DNA of 64,000 nucleotides from Typhlomys cinereus (GCA_023101885.1 JALPQD010000075.1:4902630-4966629), one strand, 5' to 3'. Positions 45,375-56,530 are shown, numbered from the stretch's first letter. Notes: a model not told the origin generated them from the letters alone. Made by a program: numbers and translations.

Positions 45375-45832
45375 TTGATCCTGGAAGGAGTATACTCACT
45401 CCCCTGGGAGGAGTCCACTCACTCCCCTGGGAGTAGTCCATTCACTCCCCTGGGAGGAGTCCACTCATCCATCCTGGGTGGAGTCCACCCACTCCCCTGG
45501 GAGGAGCCCACCCACTCCCCTGGCAGGAGCCCACCCACTCCCCTGGCAGGAGCCCACCCACTCCCCTGGGAGGAGCCCACCCACTCCCCTGGGAAGAGTC
45601 CACCCACTCCCCTGGGAGGAGCCCACCCACTCCCCTGGGAGGAGTCCACCCACTCCCCTGGGAGGAGTCCACTCCCCTGGGAAGAGTCCACCCCCTCCCC
45701 TGGGAGGAGCCCACCCCCTCCCCTGGCAGGAGCCCACCCACTCCCCTGGGAGGAGCCCACCCCCTCCCCTGGGAGGAGCCCACCCCCTCCCCTGGGAGGA
45801 GTCCACCCACTCCCCTGGGAGGAGTCCACTTT
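45375..45832. repeat. 23-bp minisatellite, about 20 copies
   Basis: The unit ACTCCCCTGGGAGGAGTCC plus a CA(C/T)(C/T)C linker is repeated with a 23-bp period. There are variants: GGCAGGAGCCC and GGGAAGAGTCC, one unit with CCATCCTGGGTGG near 45468, and one shortened unit near 45670. The unit holds the self-complementary core CTCCCCTGGGAG. Because 23 is not a multiple of 3 and the unit has almost no stop triplets on either strand, all six frames stay open and give spurious 113-228 codon frames. Confidence 0.95.
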
Positions 45833-46195
45833 AGGCATCCTCTTCAGGAGTGAAGATCACCCCCATGAACTGAGAAGTAGAAATTTTGGATTTTTTTTCT
45901 GCCAGGCACCAATACCTGCTCCCCAGACTCGCCCTGCTACCTGCCCTGTGTGTCCCAGACCTCACATCCCCAGCATCATGGGACTCAGTGAGCCCCTAGA
46001 TCTCTCCAGCAGACTCCTGGGGACCAGGAGTGAGGGGAGCCCACCCTGACCCAGAGCTCAGCTCATCCTCTGTAGCATCCTCAGCCAGCAGCAAAGACAG
46101 GCTTCTCCTACATAGCTAGCAGTGTGATGATCACTCGGCTTCTCAAAATAAATACTGTACAGCTAGGAAGCTCGTGTCATTAAGATTTTGTATTA
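45833..46195. other. Unique-looking DNA after the minisatellite
   Basis: No recognised feature. Confidence 0.4.
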
Positions 46196-46509
46196 GGCGG
46201 GAGAGATGGCTCAGGAGTTAAGACTCTGCCTGAAAGCAGGAGGTCCTGAGTTCAGATCCCAGGTCCCATGTAAAACACCGGGCACCGGATGGAAATCAAG
46301 GTGGCCTGCACTTCCAGCCCCGATGGGCAGAGCCTGGGAAATCCCAGAGTGAAACAAAAAGGAGGTAGAAGCCATCCAGGATGACTCCTGAAGTTACCCT
46401 TGGTCCTCCACAGGGACACACAGTGCCCTCTGATACACACTCACACATACACACACACACACACACAAGCACGCGCACACACGCACCCACACACAAATTT
46501 AAAAAAAAA
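46196..46509 (+). mobile_element. B2-superfamily SINE, older subfamily
   Basis: GCGGGAGAGATGGCTCAGGAG, CCTGAGTTCAGATCCCAGG, CCCCGATGGGCAGAGCCTGG, CCTGAAGTTACCCTTGGTCC, a long CA/GCACAC tail and a run of A. Confidence 0.88.
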
Positions 46510-46964
46510 GAATTTTTTATCATTAGCAATTTCGTATGTTAGGAATACTGTATTGGTAGGAACAGTATATCCTGAGGAACCCATATTTGCATAATAAACA
46601 TTGCAAAGAAAAGCAGTGGTCAGCATAAAGGTCATGACCTCTAGAGAAAGAAGAACCTGACTTAGAGAGGAGCACGTAAGGTTTCTGCACGCTTCTGGGA
46701 GCAAGGGCGGCGTTCTGTTTAGCTCAAGAGGGGAGAAGCTGGCACTCAGCTCCCGCTTCTCGAAGCTACGCGTGGGACTTCTCTAGATTCGTTTCTTTTT
46801 GCTTATTGTACAGGTTAGCAAATAAAGTAATGTGCAATAATCCGATACCATGTGCGATGATTAAATGAAGATGTAGACAAATTGATGATATCGAATACAT
46901 ATCATCTGGTGTGCATCTTCCTACAGCTTTCTGCTTGAATGACAAATTGCACATTTTTCCCTTT
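46510..46964. other. Unique-looking DNA
   Basis: No recognised feature. Confidence 0.4.
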
Positions 46965-47375
46965 CTTTCATATATGTGTGTATGGGTGTTTGTATGGGGG
47001 GGTGTGCATGTGCATGCGTGTGTACATGTGTGTGTGTGTGTGTGTGTGTGTGCGAGAGTGTTTGCACGCGGGTAAGAATACACACAAGTACACTTGAGCG
47101 TGTATGTCTGTGGAAGCCCAAGGCCGACACTGGGAATCATCCTTGATTGTTTCTTTTTGCTTTATTGTTGCCAGACTGAGTCTCTAATTAAACCCAAAGC
47201 AGGTCATTAAGGCTTCTCTGGCCAGCCGGCTTGTTCTGGGAATTCCCAGCTCTGCCTTCCAGGGCTACAATGACAGGCAGGGCCAGCTCACCTACATAGC
47301 ATTTTACATGGAATTTGAACTCGGGTCCTTGCTTGCTAGGCAAGGGCTTCAGCCATTGAGCCATCTCCCTAGTCC
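46965..47375 (-). mobile_element. B4-type SINE, antisense
   Basis: A GT-rich tail complement (46975-47060), GAGTCTCTAATTAAACCCAA, CTGGCCAGCCGGCTTGTTC, GAACTCGGGTCCTTGCTTGC and GAGCCATCTCCCTAGTCC. Same block order as 17755-18074. Confidence 0.7.
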
Positions 47376-48537
47376 AAATTTCACAATTAAACACAAAATA
47401 CACACAAGTGGCGCATGAATCAGAATACAGGAAGCCTGTCTCGCCAGCCCCATACAGGAGATGCTACCAGATCCCTTTTTCTTATGAAGCCCCAGTGTTT
47501 CCAAGCCACAAAGGAGACAGGACCACATATTTGAAAGTGTTTTGTATGCGAAACTCACTGAGCAGGGGCAGTAATGAAGACTGCAATCAAGCCTGTCCGG
47601 CAAGCAGCCCTGAAGCCAAGAGGGGGTCCACGTCCAGGTCACTGTGTCACATCCCCCCTCTTCACCCCCCCACACTTCCCGGATGTTACCAGGCCCCTTG
47701 CTATTCTTGGATTCCCTTTGATTGTATCTCAGATATTTATTCTCTCCTGGGACTAGCTTGATGGAATGGAATTCCTGCAGCCAGCCACCCTTTCTAGAAA
47801 AAAGACACAAATGGGTGACCTTAATCCCGTGGCATCGTAACCGTGACTTTAGATATTCATTATGGGACGGATCTTTTCAAAATGACTTCAGTCGCAGGAC
47901 CTGAGGTGCGGTCAGCGGTGGCCACAAAGCAATGTGTCCGGGCATCTGCTCTCAGAATTGGAGTGTTGCAAAGAATGACAGATAACCCTGAAGTCAACAA
48001 GCCAAGCCAGAAAACCCCACTTTTAATCTGCGTTTAAAGTTCAGAGAAAACCTCCATTTCACAGAGAAAAAAATTTTAGTGGTTCATCCAAACTACAGTT
48101 ACCCCTCGTGAGATTCCCACTAACGAGGCCTGAACAGAGAGCTGAGTAGTTTTTTCCCTTTTTTTCAGACCAATCTCCCTGTGAAAGAAACAGCACACCA
48201 AAGTTTCTTGCCATCAACCGTAGAATTTAGCTAGATTCCACTATAAACGCATGTAGCATATCTTATCTCTGCAGCATTTATGGACAAAGACATTTGGGAC
48301 TTTTTGGAGTTCTGCAATAACCCCACTAACTCACAAATAAATCAAGATTGCATCAAATCCACGGATCAAGACAAAAGGCCAGTGCCCAGGAATTCAGTCC
48401 CTTGAGTTTACAATATGGCTTATACAACACACAATCAGGCGTGTTGGCTTTTATAACTAGAGTTTGGCTTTCTTCTGGTGTACACAAAAGGAACAACGGA
48501 AACAGAACTATTTTTAAGAAGCTGTTTGACTTGTTTC
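47376..48537. other. Unique-looking DNA
   Basis: A minus frame of 153 codons (47349-47810) overlaps the B4 head, and a plus frame of 117 codons (47408-47761) covers the same bases. Neither carries a domain, and they exclude each other. Confidence 0.4.
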
Positions 48538-48930
48538 CCACACCCCAAGTTCATATGAACTCCTAACCCCCAATATGAATGTGGCCTTGCTTGGAAATGA
48601 GATCATTTCAAATGTCATTGGCTAATACAAGGTCATGGGTATGGGCCCTAATCCAATAAGACTTCTTTCTACAAGGAGAAATTTGAATAGCAAGACAAGA
48701 CACACAGAGGAAGGACAATGAGAAGATTCAAGAAGAAGATAGCCATGGGTGAACCCAAGAGAAAAGCCTAGATCGGCCCCTCCCTGGCAGTCCTTAGAAA
48801 GACCCATCAGTCCTCTCCCAGTGACCTCTGGCCCTTGGCTTTCAGCCTCCGTGGCTATTGAAACACATTCGTGTTGTCAGAGACACACATGTGCGTCATT
48901 TTCTTATGGCAGTCTAGCCAGCCACTGTAA
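48538..48930 (+). mobile_element. Ancient MLT1-type MaLR LTR
   Basis: The stretch has AGTTCATATGAACTCCTAACCC, GGGTATGGGCCCTAATCCAA, AGACACACAGAGGAAGGACAA, GCTTTCAGCCTCCGTGG and TTCTTATGGCAGTCTAGCCAG in the order of MLT1 (CATATGTTGAAGCCCTAACCCC...GGGCCCTAATCCAATAGGAC...CACAGAGGAAAGACC). It is an old mammalian insertion. Confidence 0.8.
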
Positions 48931-49133
48931 AGAAACAGAGAAGGCTGCGATGTCTGCATTGTCGCTGCGAAAGTAGATCCCCTGCTTAGAAGTGTTTCCA
49001 TGTCTTCCATTCAACGCCTTGGGAACCTGGCAGACCCTGAAATTTAGAGGCAAGCTCAGCCGGGAGCAGTAGTTGGATGTGCTGCCGAGGTTAGCAGACA
49101 GAACACCCCCTGCAGGCTTGGATATTGGAGCAC

Positions 49134-49180
<47 letters not shown>

Positions 49181-49681
49181 TTGGCGAAACTATTTTAAAT
49201 GGTTGTGGAACTTTAGGAGGTGGGGCCGAGCTCAAGGAAGTGGGGTCCCTGCTGGACAGGCCTTAAAGATGCCAGCCAGCCCCCGCCCCTCTCTGCTTCC
49301 TGGGCCACTAGGATGCATGTTAACCTGCACATGCACCTAGCACAACAAAGGCACTCAACGCCGTGCCTTTCCACCGTGATGGACCATAGCCTCTGGAGCT
49401 TGGAAAGAAAGCAAATCCTTCCTCCCTTGAGGTTGTGACGAGAGGATTAGCTAAGGCATGGATGGAACATCGCAAGCGCTTCCATCCTTGTTTGCAGTTG
49501 GGGCTCTGAGTAAGTCCAGCAAAGTAGGTCTGTGCTACGCCAGAGATTCGGGATGCGAAAGGAACGCGCAGGCCCCGGGAGCCGGTCTCTTCGCGCTGGT
49601 GACCCCTGTGCTGTGGCTGCAGGCAGTTGGGGCCCACCTGGCCTGGCCTCCAGAACACGAACAGCAGGTCATGGTTCGGCC
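48931..49681. other. Unique-looking DNA with a (CA)22 microsatellite
   Basis: A clean CA run lies at about 49136-49178. The following 500 bp is GC-richer than average, with conflicting frames of 128 codons (minus) and 86 codons (plus) and no domain. Confidence 0.45.
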
Positions 49682-50097
49682 TGTCACAGTCGGGCACAGG
49701 TGTCAACTTGACAGTTGAGGGTTTGAGCTCTGATCACATTTGTAAAGAATTAGTGGTTGAGTTAAGCCCACAGCAAACCTGCAGGAGATTGTCTGGCTGA
49801 TGGGGAAGGCCCAGCCCATGGTGGGTGGGACTAGGCCTTGGAATAAAACACAGAGAGCTGGTTGAGGGAGTCGGCATCCTTCTGTTCACTTGGCCAGAAA
49901 TGCTGGTCTGGCAAGTAAGGATCGTCCCTTTCTCAGCCGTTATGTAGCGATGGTGTGGCCGGTTCCCTCAGCCCTGGTGAGCTCTCCTGCAAAGTTGGAC
50001 AAGGAACTGTAACCAGACTATCCTAAGAGAATAGGCCTCTCGTTCCCAAAGCTGTTTGATGGTGATTTATCAGCGACCATTCACGCAAACTGCTACA
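49682..50097 (+). mobile_element. Solo LTR, MaLR-like family
   Basis: Starts TGTCACAGTCGGGCACAGG, has TTGAGGGTTTGAGCTCTG, TTGTCTGGCTGATGGGGAAG and GGCCGGTTCCCTCAGCCCTGG, and ends ACTGCTACA. GGCC flanks both ends (49678-49681 and 50098-50101), possibly a slightly eroded 5-bp duplication. Compared with the others it lacks about 14 bp after CCCTGGTG. Confidence 0.88.
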
Positions 50098-50138
50098 GGC
50101 CCCAACCTCAGGCTTCCAGAGTGGGGCGGCTTGCCTCT

Positions 50139-50551
50139 GTGTGTCCCATAAATTCACAACCGAAGAGCTTGGAGAAATAAGGGGGTTTTATTTTTTCTTG
50201 GGATTCTTGGTTACAGTTTTTAATCCAGCTTGGCAGGAGAGCTCATACCAACAACTGGGAAACTGTGGAACGGACCACACTGTAACCACAGGGTTACCGA
50301 AAGAAGGGCAAACCCGGATTGCCAGACTGCCCAAGCTTGCTGACGAATGCCAGTGGACTGAACCAGCTTCCTGCACCTCACCCACCTGCCCAGGGACCAG
50401 TCCCGCCCACTCTGGGCGGGGTCTTCCCACATCAGACAGAGCATCTCCCGCAGGTTTGGTCAGGGCTAGCCTTCGCTCCTACTTCTCCACAAAAGTGCTC
50501 CGAGTTCAGCCTTCAGTTGTGGAATTGACACCTACACATCTAGCCAGCACA
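50139..50551 (-). mobile_element. LTR of a related MaLR-like subfamily, antisense
   Basis: Complement blocks GGTTACAGTTTTTAATCCAG, GGGACCAGTCCCGCCCAC, AGAGCATCTCCCGCAGGTTTG and GGAATTGACACCTACACATC align with the family (GGTGTCAACTTGAC and CAGGAGATTGTCT in sense). It sits only about 40 bp from the sense LTR at 49682-50097, forming an imperfect inverted pair. Confidence 0.75.
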
Positions 50552-50689
50552 CACAAGCTACACTCATTCCAGAAAACCCGCCAGCACCTCCAGGCCGTCT
50601 GCTCCTTCCATCTCTCCCTTCCCATCTCCCGCAGCCCAGCGCTAGCTGCTTTTGCTCCAAACTTTTCCATCACCAAAATAAATATAAAG

Positions 50690-51102
50690 TGTTGCCGAAT
50701 CCCCCCCCAGGCCAGCCGGGGGAAGTCGGCGGGAGCCTCGAGGCTTGAGGCGAGGGGGCGAGCCGCGGAGTCACCACAGACCCTGGGAGCCAGGTAAGAA
50801 GCAGGCAGTGAACCAGTTGCTACAAACTCAATTTATTTAAGGAAGTGTTTGGGTCAGGGGTCCAATCAGGTGTTGCCATCTCTCTACTGGGGCAGGGGAA
50901 GAGCCACCAATCATTTAACAGTTTACTAGGTGTCCCTTGCAGGGGCAGGTTAGCTGGCCGCTTCCCATTGGTCGTTCATCCCTCCTCCCCCTGCATGGCT
51001 CCTCTATTGGGACCTGTCCGGGGTATGTCTGTACTGTTCAGGCTTGTCGGTAGCCGGATTCAGGGGCCCGGGCTAGGGCCTCCCTGAATCCCTAGTGCCA
51101 CA
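50690..51102 (-). mobile_element. Solo LTR, class II (IAP-like) ERV, GC-rich
   Basis: A 413-bp unit that in sense (minus strand) starts TGTGGCACTAGGGATTCAGG and ends GGATTCGGCAACA. Target duplication ATAAAG (50684-50689) versus ATCAAG (51103-51108): 6 bp with one difference. In sense it has several CCAAT/ATTGG boxes (complements at about 50967 and 51003) and a TTAAATAAATTG element (about 50831-50842) that could serve as TATA and poly(A) signal, followed by a GC-rich R/U5-like end. There is no internal region. Confidence 0.82.
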
Positions 51103-51311
51103 ATCAAGTCCCTGGCGCTGGAAGTGGAAAGAGGCCTGAAAATAGATCCTTGAACCTGTTGGAGCCGGAGCTGCACACGGGGACAGCTTGGGACGAGGTG
51201 ACCTGCCCGGCAAGTGGCTGGCGTTGGAGAACTAGAGAACTAGACAGTGTTAGGAGGACAGTGACAGCTCGGAAGAGGGCCACTTGGCTCTCTTTCAAAG
51301 GACACTACCAG
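51103..51311. other. Unique-looking DNA
   Basis: No recognised feature. A GAGAACTA tandem doublet lies near 51227. Confidence 0.35.
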
Positions 51312-51430
51312 AGGCAGGCATGTGGACACAGACCTGGAATTTCAGCATGTAGGAAGCTGAGATAGAGGCACGGCAAGTTCGATGCTGACGCGGACTACAT
51401 GGTAAAGTCACAGCAAATAAACAAAAAGTT
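51312..51430 (+). mobile_element. B1 SINE, diverged
   Basis: GGCATGTGGACACAGACCTGG, TTTCAGCATGTAGGAAGCTG, GGCAAGTTCGATGCTGACG and an A-rich end are consistent with an old B1. Confidence 0.55.
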
Positions 51431-51639
51431 CAGGGTTATATATCAGTGGGCATAAAATTCCCCCCCCATCAGCAGTGACCCTCAACCTGCCTGTGAGGGA
51501 GGCAAGGAGGGATCTCTTGAGATCTTTCCCCTTCACGATGAAGCCTGTGCAGGTCTCCTGGAAGTGCAGGTCGCCGACTCATGGTTGTGACCCTGGGCGG
51601 CCCAGGCAACCCACATGAAGCTCAGTGGTCCACACATGC

Positions 51640-51790
51640 AAAAGCCATGAAGCTAGGAGGAAGACGGTACAGAAGAGGAGGGGTTGCAATGGGAAAAGGA
51701 GCAGAAATGGGATTGGGGATTAAGGTGTGCAAACTGTAGTGTGAAACTCCAAAAGAATTTTTAAAAGTTTTCTATCTTAAAAAAAAAAGG
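51640..51790 (+). repeat. Probable L1 3' terminal fragment
   Basis: Purine-rich AGACGGTACAGAAGAGGAGGGG and GGGATTGGGGATTAAGGTG, then TTTTTAAAAGTTTTCTATC and an A9 tail. The layout fits L1; the subfamily is unclear. Confidence 0.4.
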
Positions 51791-51929
51791 TAAGTAGGGG
51801 TTAGGGTTATATGCTCATCATACAGTATATATGTGTGATGAATTAAAATTTCTTAGGTACCATGTACCCTATGCAATAAATAGATACATTGAAATTTTTA
51901 AGTTTGTTTTTTAGAAAAGTTGGAGGGGG

Positions 51930-52189
51930 GCTGGAGAGATGGCTCAGGGGTTAAGAGCCTGGCTCACAAGCAGAAGGTCCTGAGTTTGGATCCCAGGTCC
52001 CGTGTAAAAACTCCAGGCAGAAACTGTGGCAGCCCACACTTCTAGTCCCAGGTGAAGCCTGGGAAATCCCAGAGCAAAGCAAAAAGGAGACAGAAGTGAT
52101 CCAGGGTGATCCCGAATTCACCATTGGCCCTCCACAGGGACACACGGTGCTCTCTCTCTCTCTCGCTCTCACACACAACTTTTTTTTTT
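51930..52189 (+). mobile_element. B2-superfamily SINE, older subfamily
   Basis: GGGCTGGAGAGATGGCTCAGG, CCTGAGTTTGGATCCCAGG and CCACAGGGACACACGGTGC, with a CT-rich (CTCTCTCTCTCG) instead of CA-rich tail. Target duplication AAAAGTTGGAGGGG before and AAAAGTTGAAGGGG after. Confidence 0.9.
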
Positions 52190-52199
52190 AAAAAGTTGA

Positions 52200-53028
52200 A
52201 GGGGAGAATTACTACAGAGGTCTGGTAGCTCCAGCCGTCACCTTTAAGTCCCACCTGGTGTTTGTGTTGGTGCTGAGGACAAACTGGAGTGACCGACCAT
52301 GCAGGTGGACCTCGACGCCCGTCAGCGGTGACCATCCCCACCCGCGAGGCTTTGAGGCGCTTGCCCTCGGTGGCAAGCACATGCTGACTCCCAGGGGGTG
52401 GTGAGCACTGAGGTGCACTAGAGGTGGTCGCTTCCAGGGGACACGGGACTTCCCCTGACCTTCCTGAGAAGTCTGTGCGCTGGAGAGCGTCCTAGCCAGC
52501 GCCCCTCTCCTTCCTCGACCAGGGGTGACCAGCCGTGGACCAGCTCTCCCTTCCTGCCTTGCTCTCCCCTCGCTGTCTTTCACAGTCATGACCCCGTGCC
52601 AGCTTCCTGCCAACGCAGCCCCATCTGGGCCTCCAGTTCTCAGAGGATCAGACTAACACTGAGCTGCGTGGGGAAACCCACCATCCAGGTGCTTACCACC
52701 AACACCCCTCCCAGGGCCTCCTGGGAAGAATGACCACATGCACGCATCATTTCCATGCAGTGGGGAATATAGCAATAAAGACTCAGGCAGAAAACAGTGT
52801 TTTCCGGACATCCCGGAGGTGCCAGCACCTGTGAACTCATGACAACTGCGTTTATCTCATCAAGACCCACCAACAGTCCCCAGGGAGGGGGGGGATCATG
52901 AGGAACTGAAGGATGAATGCTGACTGTGGGTGGGAGAGCTGCCTTTGCCAGTGGCCCACCCACTGATGTCTCCAGGGACGTGCAGCGCTTGCAGCAACTG
53001 TGAGGAAGGACGCATGCACCAAAGGACG
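52200..53028. other. Unique-looking DNA
   Basis: Several overlapping minus frames (52042-52613, 52640-52963) have no recognisable domain. No repeat family seen. Confidence 0.4.
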
Positions 53029-53428
53029 TGTGCTGCTGTTTCTCTTAATGCTGCTGATAAACACCTGATTTCAAAAAGCTTAGGGGAACAAAGGGTGCGT
53101 TTCGTCTCTGGTTCTGGTGACAGTTCCTAGTCCAGTTGGCCAGAGGGCGCATATCCACATCAAGAGGTCAGGGAACTAGCACACCATATCCACAGGAATT
53201 GCTGCGACCCTACCAGCATGCCTGCATGTCAGTATGCCAGGGTACTGAACTCCATTTCGTGTACCTGCCCAGAGAACGGTTCCGCCCCCTCATGAGCGGG
53301 TCTTTCCTCGTCAACCACATGATTTCCTACAGACTTGCTCAAGGCCTTGAGCAATTACCAGTTCTTCGCAAATGTGTTTAAAGGCTCAGCCCTCAATTGT
53401 CAAGTTGACCTCGCGTCTAACTAGCACA
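53029..53428 (-). mobile_element. LTR of the MaLR-like family, antisense
   Basis: In sense it starts TGTGCTAGTTAGACGCGAGG and GTCAACTTGACAATTGAGGG. Complement blocks AACGGTTCCGCCCCCTCATG, GGTGACAGTTCCTAGTCCAG and AATGCTGCTGATAAACACC follow the family order. More diverged, with no clear target duplication. Confidence 0.8.
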
Positions 53429-53814
53429 ATGAAGATAGTGAGAGAGACGCTTGGGAGATTTCCATTGGAAGAAGGAAGGCAACGGGATCAGTGTAAATTC
53501 AGTGTAGACAAGTATGAAATGATCAAAGAATTAAAAAGATTGTTAAAAAAAAAAGACACAGGGCTGAATGTTCTAGAAGCACTGAGGAAGAGAAGGTGAA
53601 TTGCCTTGGGGCAACAAGGAATGTCGGATAGCTGACATGTCTCTGAGAGGATCAGCAGAGACGTCTTGCATTTCTCTCCAGTTCACAGATCATCATGAGA
53701 GGGAAAAATTCATTGTTGTGGTGGATGGAAATTCTCAAGACTGTGTTTCCAGCGAATTCTACTGTGATCAGTAAATAACACCAACTTCCCCAAATACCCT
53801 GCCAAGAAAAGCTG

Positions 53815-53862
<48 letters not shown>

Positions 53863-54761
53863 ATGCCTGTGGAAAACTGTGCACACAAAGCCCAACCTGT
53901 CACATTAGCAACACACATACTTTAGAAATGTGGAGTTTTTTACATCACTGTCTCCAATAATTTCTGGTTTTCCTTTTTAAAATGCACCACTAATTATAGG
54001 ATGTTTCCCCAGCTGGAAATCTTTTATCTGTGTTGGATGCAGCCATTTCCCAGCAAGGCTGAAAACCAGATAAATGTTATGTGTGGCACTCAAAAAGTCA
54101 AATATTATATAAGGTCACTTGTGGATCATTGTTTTTCCTAAATTAACACATTATTTTGATGGTCGAGAAAAATATTCCAATACATACTTCTTTTTCCCTT
54201 CAGCTATGAAACAATTTCAAACAGACTCCACCACTTGAAAACCTCATACACATGCTCGTGAGAAGTCATCTAGGAATGGAAGAAGAGCAAGAAAGAAGAA
54301 ACTCAAATTACGTCTCATCAGGGCCCCATGTTTAGGGTGAAGCTTTATCTCAATTACCTCCTGAAGCAATAGCTTCAAATATAGCCCCATTGGGAGCTAT
54401 TGTGGTACGCATTAAAGTCAACACGAATTATGTAGGGGACTCATTGCTAACACAGCACCAATACCTGGTGGTTGAGGGGTCTGGACTCATTCTTGATTCT
54501 CCCCACCCAACACCCAAACAGCAATGCTTAGCTGAAGGTGGACGACCCCGACTTTCCTTGGCCCATTCCTCGGTTTCCATCACTCCCCATCTGGCCCAGG
54601 CCCCCTGGGCATTGCCTAGACTGCAGTCTTCAGGTTCCACCCTGGCTCCTCTCCAGCCAGCTCACCTTGATGACACCCCTTCACAAACCACCAAACGCAA
54701 CAAGAGTGTTTGCCAGATGAAATGGTTGCCATGAATGACCCCATTGCTAGTTATTGACCCC
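53429..54761. other. Unique-looking DNA with a (GT)n microsatellite
   Basis: A GT run of about 22 units lies at 53817-53862. A 114-codon plus frame at 54390-54734 has a proline-rich composition and no domain. No named repeat. Confidence 0.45.
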
Positions 54762-54805
54762 TGATATATATTATTCAGGATTCTCTAGAGGAACAGAGCC
54801 AATAG

Positions 54806-54865
<60 letters not shown>

Positions 54866-54903
54866 GATAGATAGATAGATAGATGATAGATAGATAGATA
54901 GAT

Positions 54904-54960
<57 letters not shown>

Positions 54961-55473
54961 GTAGATTAGATAGAGAGATCTCTGAATGATTGACTTACAA
55001 GATAAAATTAGTAGTTCAACAATAGCTGCTGAATAGCTCAACAGTCCCAGTCTGGTGGTGAAGGCCAGAAGATTTCCGGAAAATCTCTCAGCGGTCTCAG
55101 TCTGGTGCTAAGGCCAGAGGAAGATTCCTGAAGGGTCCCTGATCCTCAGTCCACACAGGAGGGCAGAAGAGGCGGGCCCCATGTAGGCAAAGAACCGCAA
55201 CAGCTCAACAGCTAAGAATGGCTGCCCCCGTGGCAACAGCAAACAGCTGAGCCGGTCGGCCCAGGGCAAGAGGAGGGTCAAACTCCTCCCTCTTGCCCTC
55301 CCTTTTATCTGGCTTGCTACTGGAAGGCACACCCACTGTGGGCTGGGTCTTCCCATCAATTAGACAGTCTCCTGCAGGCGTGCTCAAGGGCTTGCCTAAC
55401 TATCAATTCTTCACAGCTATGCCCAAAGCTCAGTCTCCAACTGTCAGGTTTCCACCTGTAGCTAATGATCACA
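54762..55473 (-). mobile_element. Long MaLR-type LTR, antisense, with (GATA)n
   Basis: The plus strand opens with TTCAGGATTCTCTAGAGGAAC, the complement of the MaLR 3' end, followed by a GATA array (54807-54962). Further on come GGAAGGCACACCCACTGTGGG, CAATTAGACAGTCTCCTGC and CAACTGTCAGGTTTCCACC, the complement of the family's 5' half. About 710 bp because of the array and a longer middle. Confidence 0.8.
54807..54962. repeat. (GATA)n microsatellite
   Basis: About 38 tetranucleotide units with three GATGATA-type interruptions (near 54865, 54885 and 54903). It lies inside the LTR near its sense 3' end. Confidence 0.95.
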
Positions 55474-55739
55474 CCAGGCATGGGGCTCTGGTCGCGCTGA
55501 GCTTCTAGATGCCCACGTAGGCACTGCCCACCTTCCCACCTCCTGTCTTTCCTCATGCAGGATTTGCTTCTAGAATGGGCCTCCGGTCTTCCTTCCCATG
55601 CTGAGTTCCCGCCATCCTTCAGGTTAAAGACAAGCATTTCTCAGCTCTCCCTGCCTCACGCCCTTTTCATAGCATTGGCCTTATTTATATATCTCTCTCC
55701 ACTGAGAGACTCTGGTTCTTAATGAGGAATAGATGGGCC

Positions 55740-55990
55740 TCAGCCCATTAGCACTGCTATAACACAGTGCTGTGACTGGGTAAATTGGGTAAATTACAAG
55801 AATCACACGTCCATAGCCCACAGTTCCAGACACTAAGAAGTACAAGATCATGGTGAGTGGTGAGAGGTCACTGTATCACTCCCATCTTCTCACAGCCCTG
55901 TTCTCACGTGGATGAAGGAGAAGGGTCGTGAGTTCCCTCCACAACATCACACCTTCAGGGAGGGCCCCTCCTCCTACCAGCGCAATGAGA
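55740..55990 (-). mobile_element. Ancient MaLR (MST/MLT1-like) LTR, antisense
   Basis: GCTATAACACAGTGCTGTGAC, CCCACAGTTCCAGACACTAAG, CCCTGTTCTCACGTGGATG and TCAGGGAGGGCCCCTCCTCC are complements of the old MaLR LTR ends and body. Confidence 0.65.
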
Positions 55991-56022
55991 TTAAGCTCCT
56001 GGCTTGAATTTTAGAGGGGAGC

Positions 56023-56325
56023 TCAGCCAGTGTCTTGCAAGCATGAAGACCTGCGCTTGATCCCAGAACATACTTGTAAAATGAAGAAAGGCTCAATGTG
56101 GTGGTGTACACTTATAATCCGAGCACAGGGAGGTATAGATAGCCTGGTCCCTAAGGTTTTCTGGCCAGCCAATCAACCTTGCCTGTGTGGTAAGCCAGGC
56201 CAGTAAGAGACCCTGTCTTACAGCCTAAAGAATGATAGTCGAGGTCATCCTCTGACCAACACACACACACACACACATGCAAGTGCACAGGAGTTCATTA
56301 ACACATGCACACACACAAAATATGG
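56023..56325 (+). mobile_element. B4-type SINE
   Basis: An ID-like left part (AGCTCAGCCAGTGTCTTGC, GCATGAAGACCTGCGC) is joined to a B1-like part (TGTGGTGGTGTACACTTATAA, GAGCACAGGGAGG) and the B4 3' end (GCCAGTAAGAGACCCTGTC, GTCATCCTCTGACC, CA run). Confidence 0.8.
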
Positions 56326-56329
56326 TTTT

Positions 56330-56530
56330 GTACCTCTGCATGAAATATGCGTTCAGAATACACGTGGTATTGTTTGGTTATGGTGTGAAATGTGCCTTCA
56401 GAATGCATGTGGTATTGTTGGTTATGCTATGAAATGTGCGTTCCAAACACACATGGTATTGTTGGTTATGGTGTGAAATATGCATTCAAAATACACATGG
56501 TATTGTTTCGTTACGGTGCTAGGTTGTTAG
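56330..56530. repeat. Degenerate ~60-bp tandem repeat
   Basis: The phrase GAAATATGCGTTCAGAATAC followed by (A/C)(A/C)(G/A)TGGTATTGTT recurs near 56341, 56392, 56434 and 56481 with a period of about 45-55 bp and many substitutions. Roughly four units. Confidence 0.75.

Noticed and set aside
45375..45832. CRISPR-like regular array
   Set aside because: Units are directly head-to-tail without unique spacers, in a mammalian genome. It is a minisatellite. The same holds for 22944-23120.
45363..46049. 228-codon plus-strand frame and four long minus or plus frames over the same bases
   Set aside because: All come from the stop-free 23-bp minisatellite whose period rotates through every frame.
50141..50797. 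218-codon plus-strand frame
   Set aside because: It runs antisense through one LTR and into another (50139-50551 and 50690-51102), with no domain.
50690..51102. CpG-island promoter with first exon
   Set aside because: TG...CA ends and a 6-bp flanking duplication show a solo LTR.
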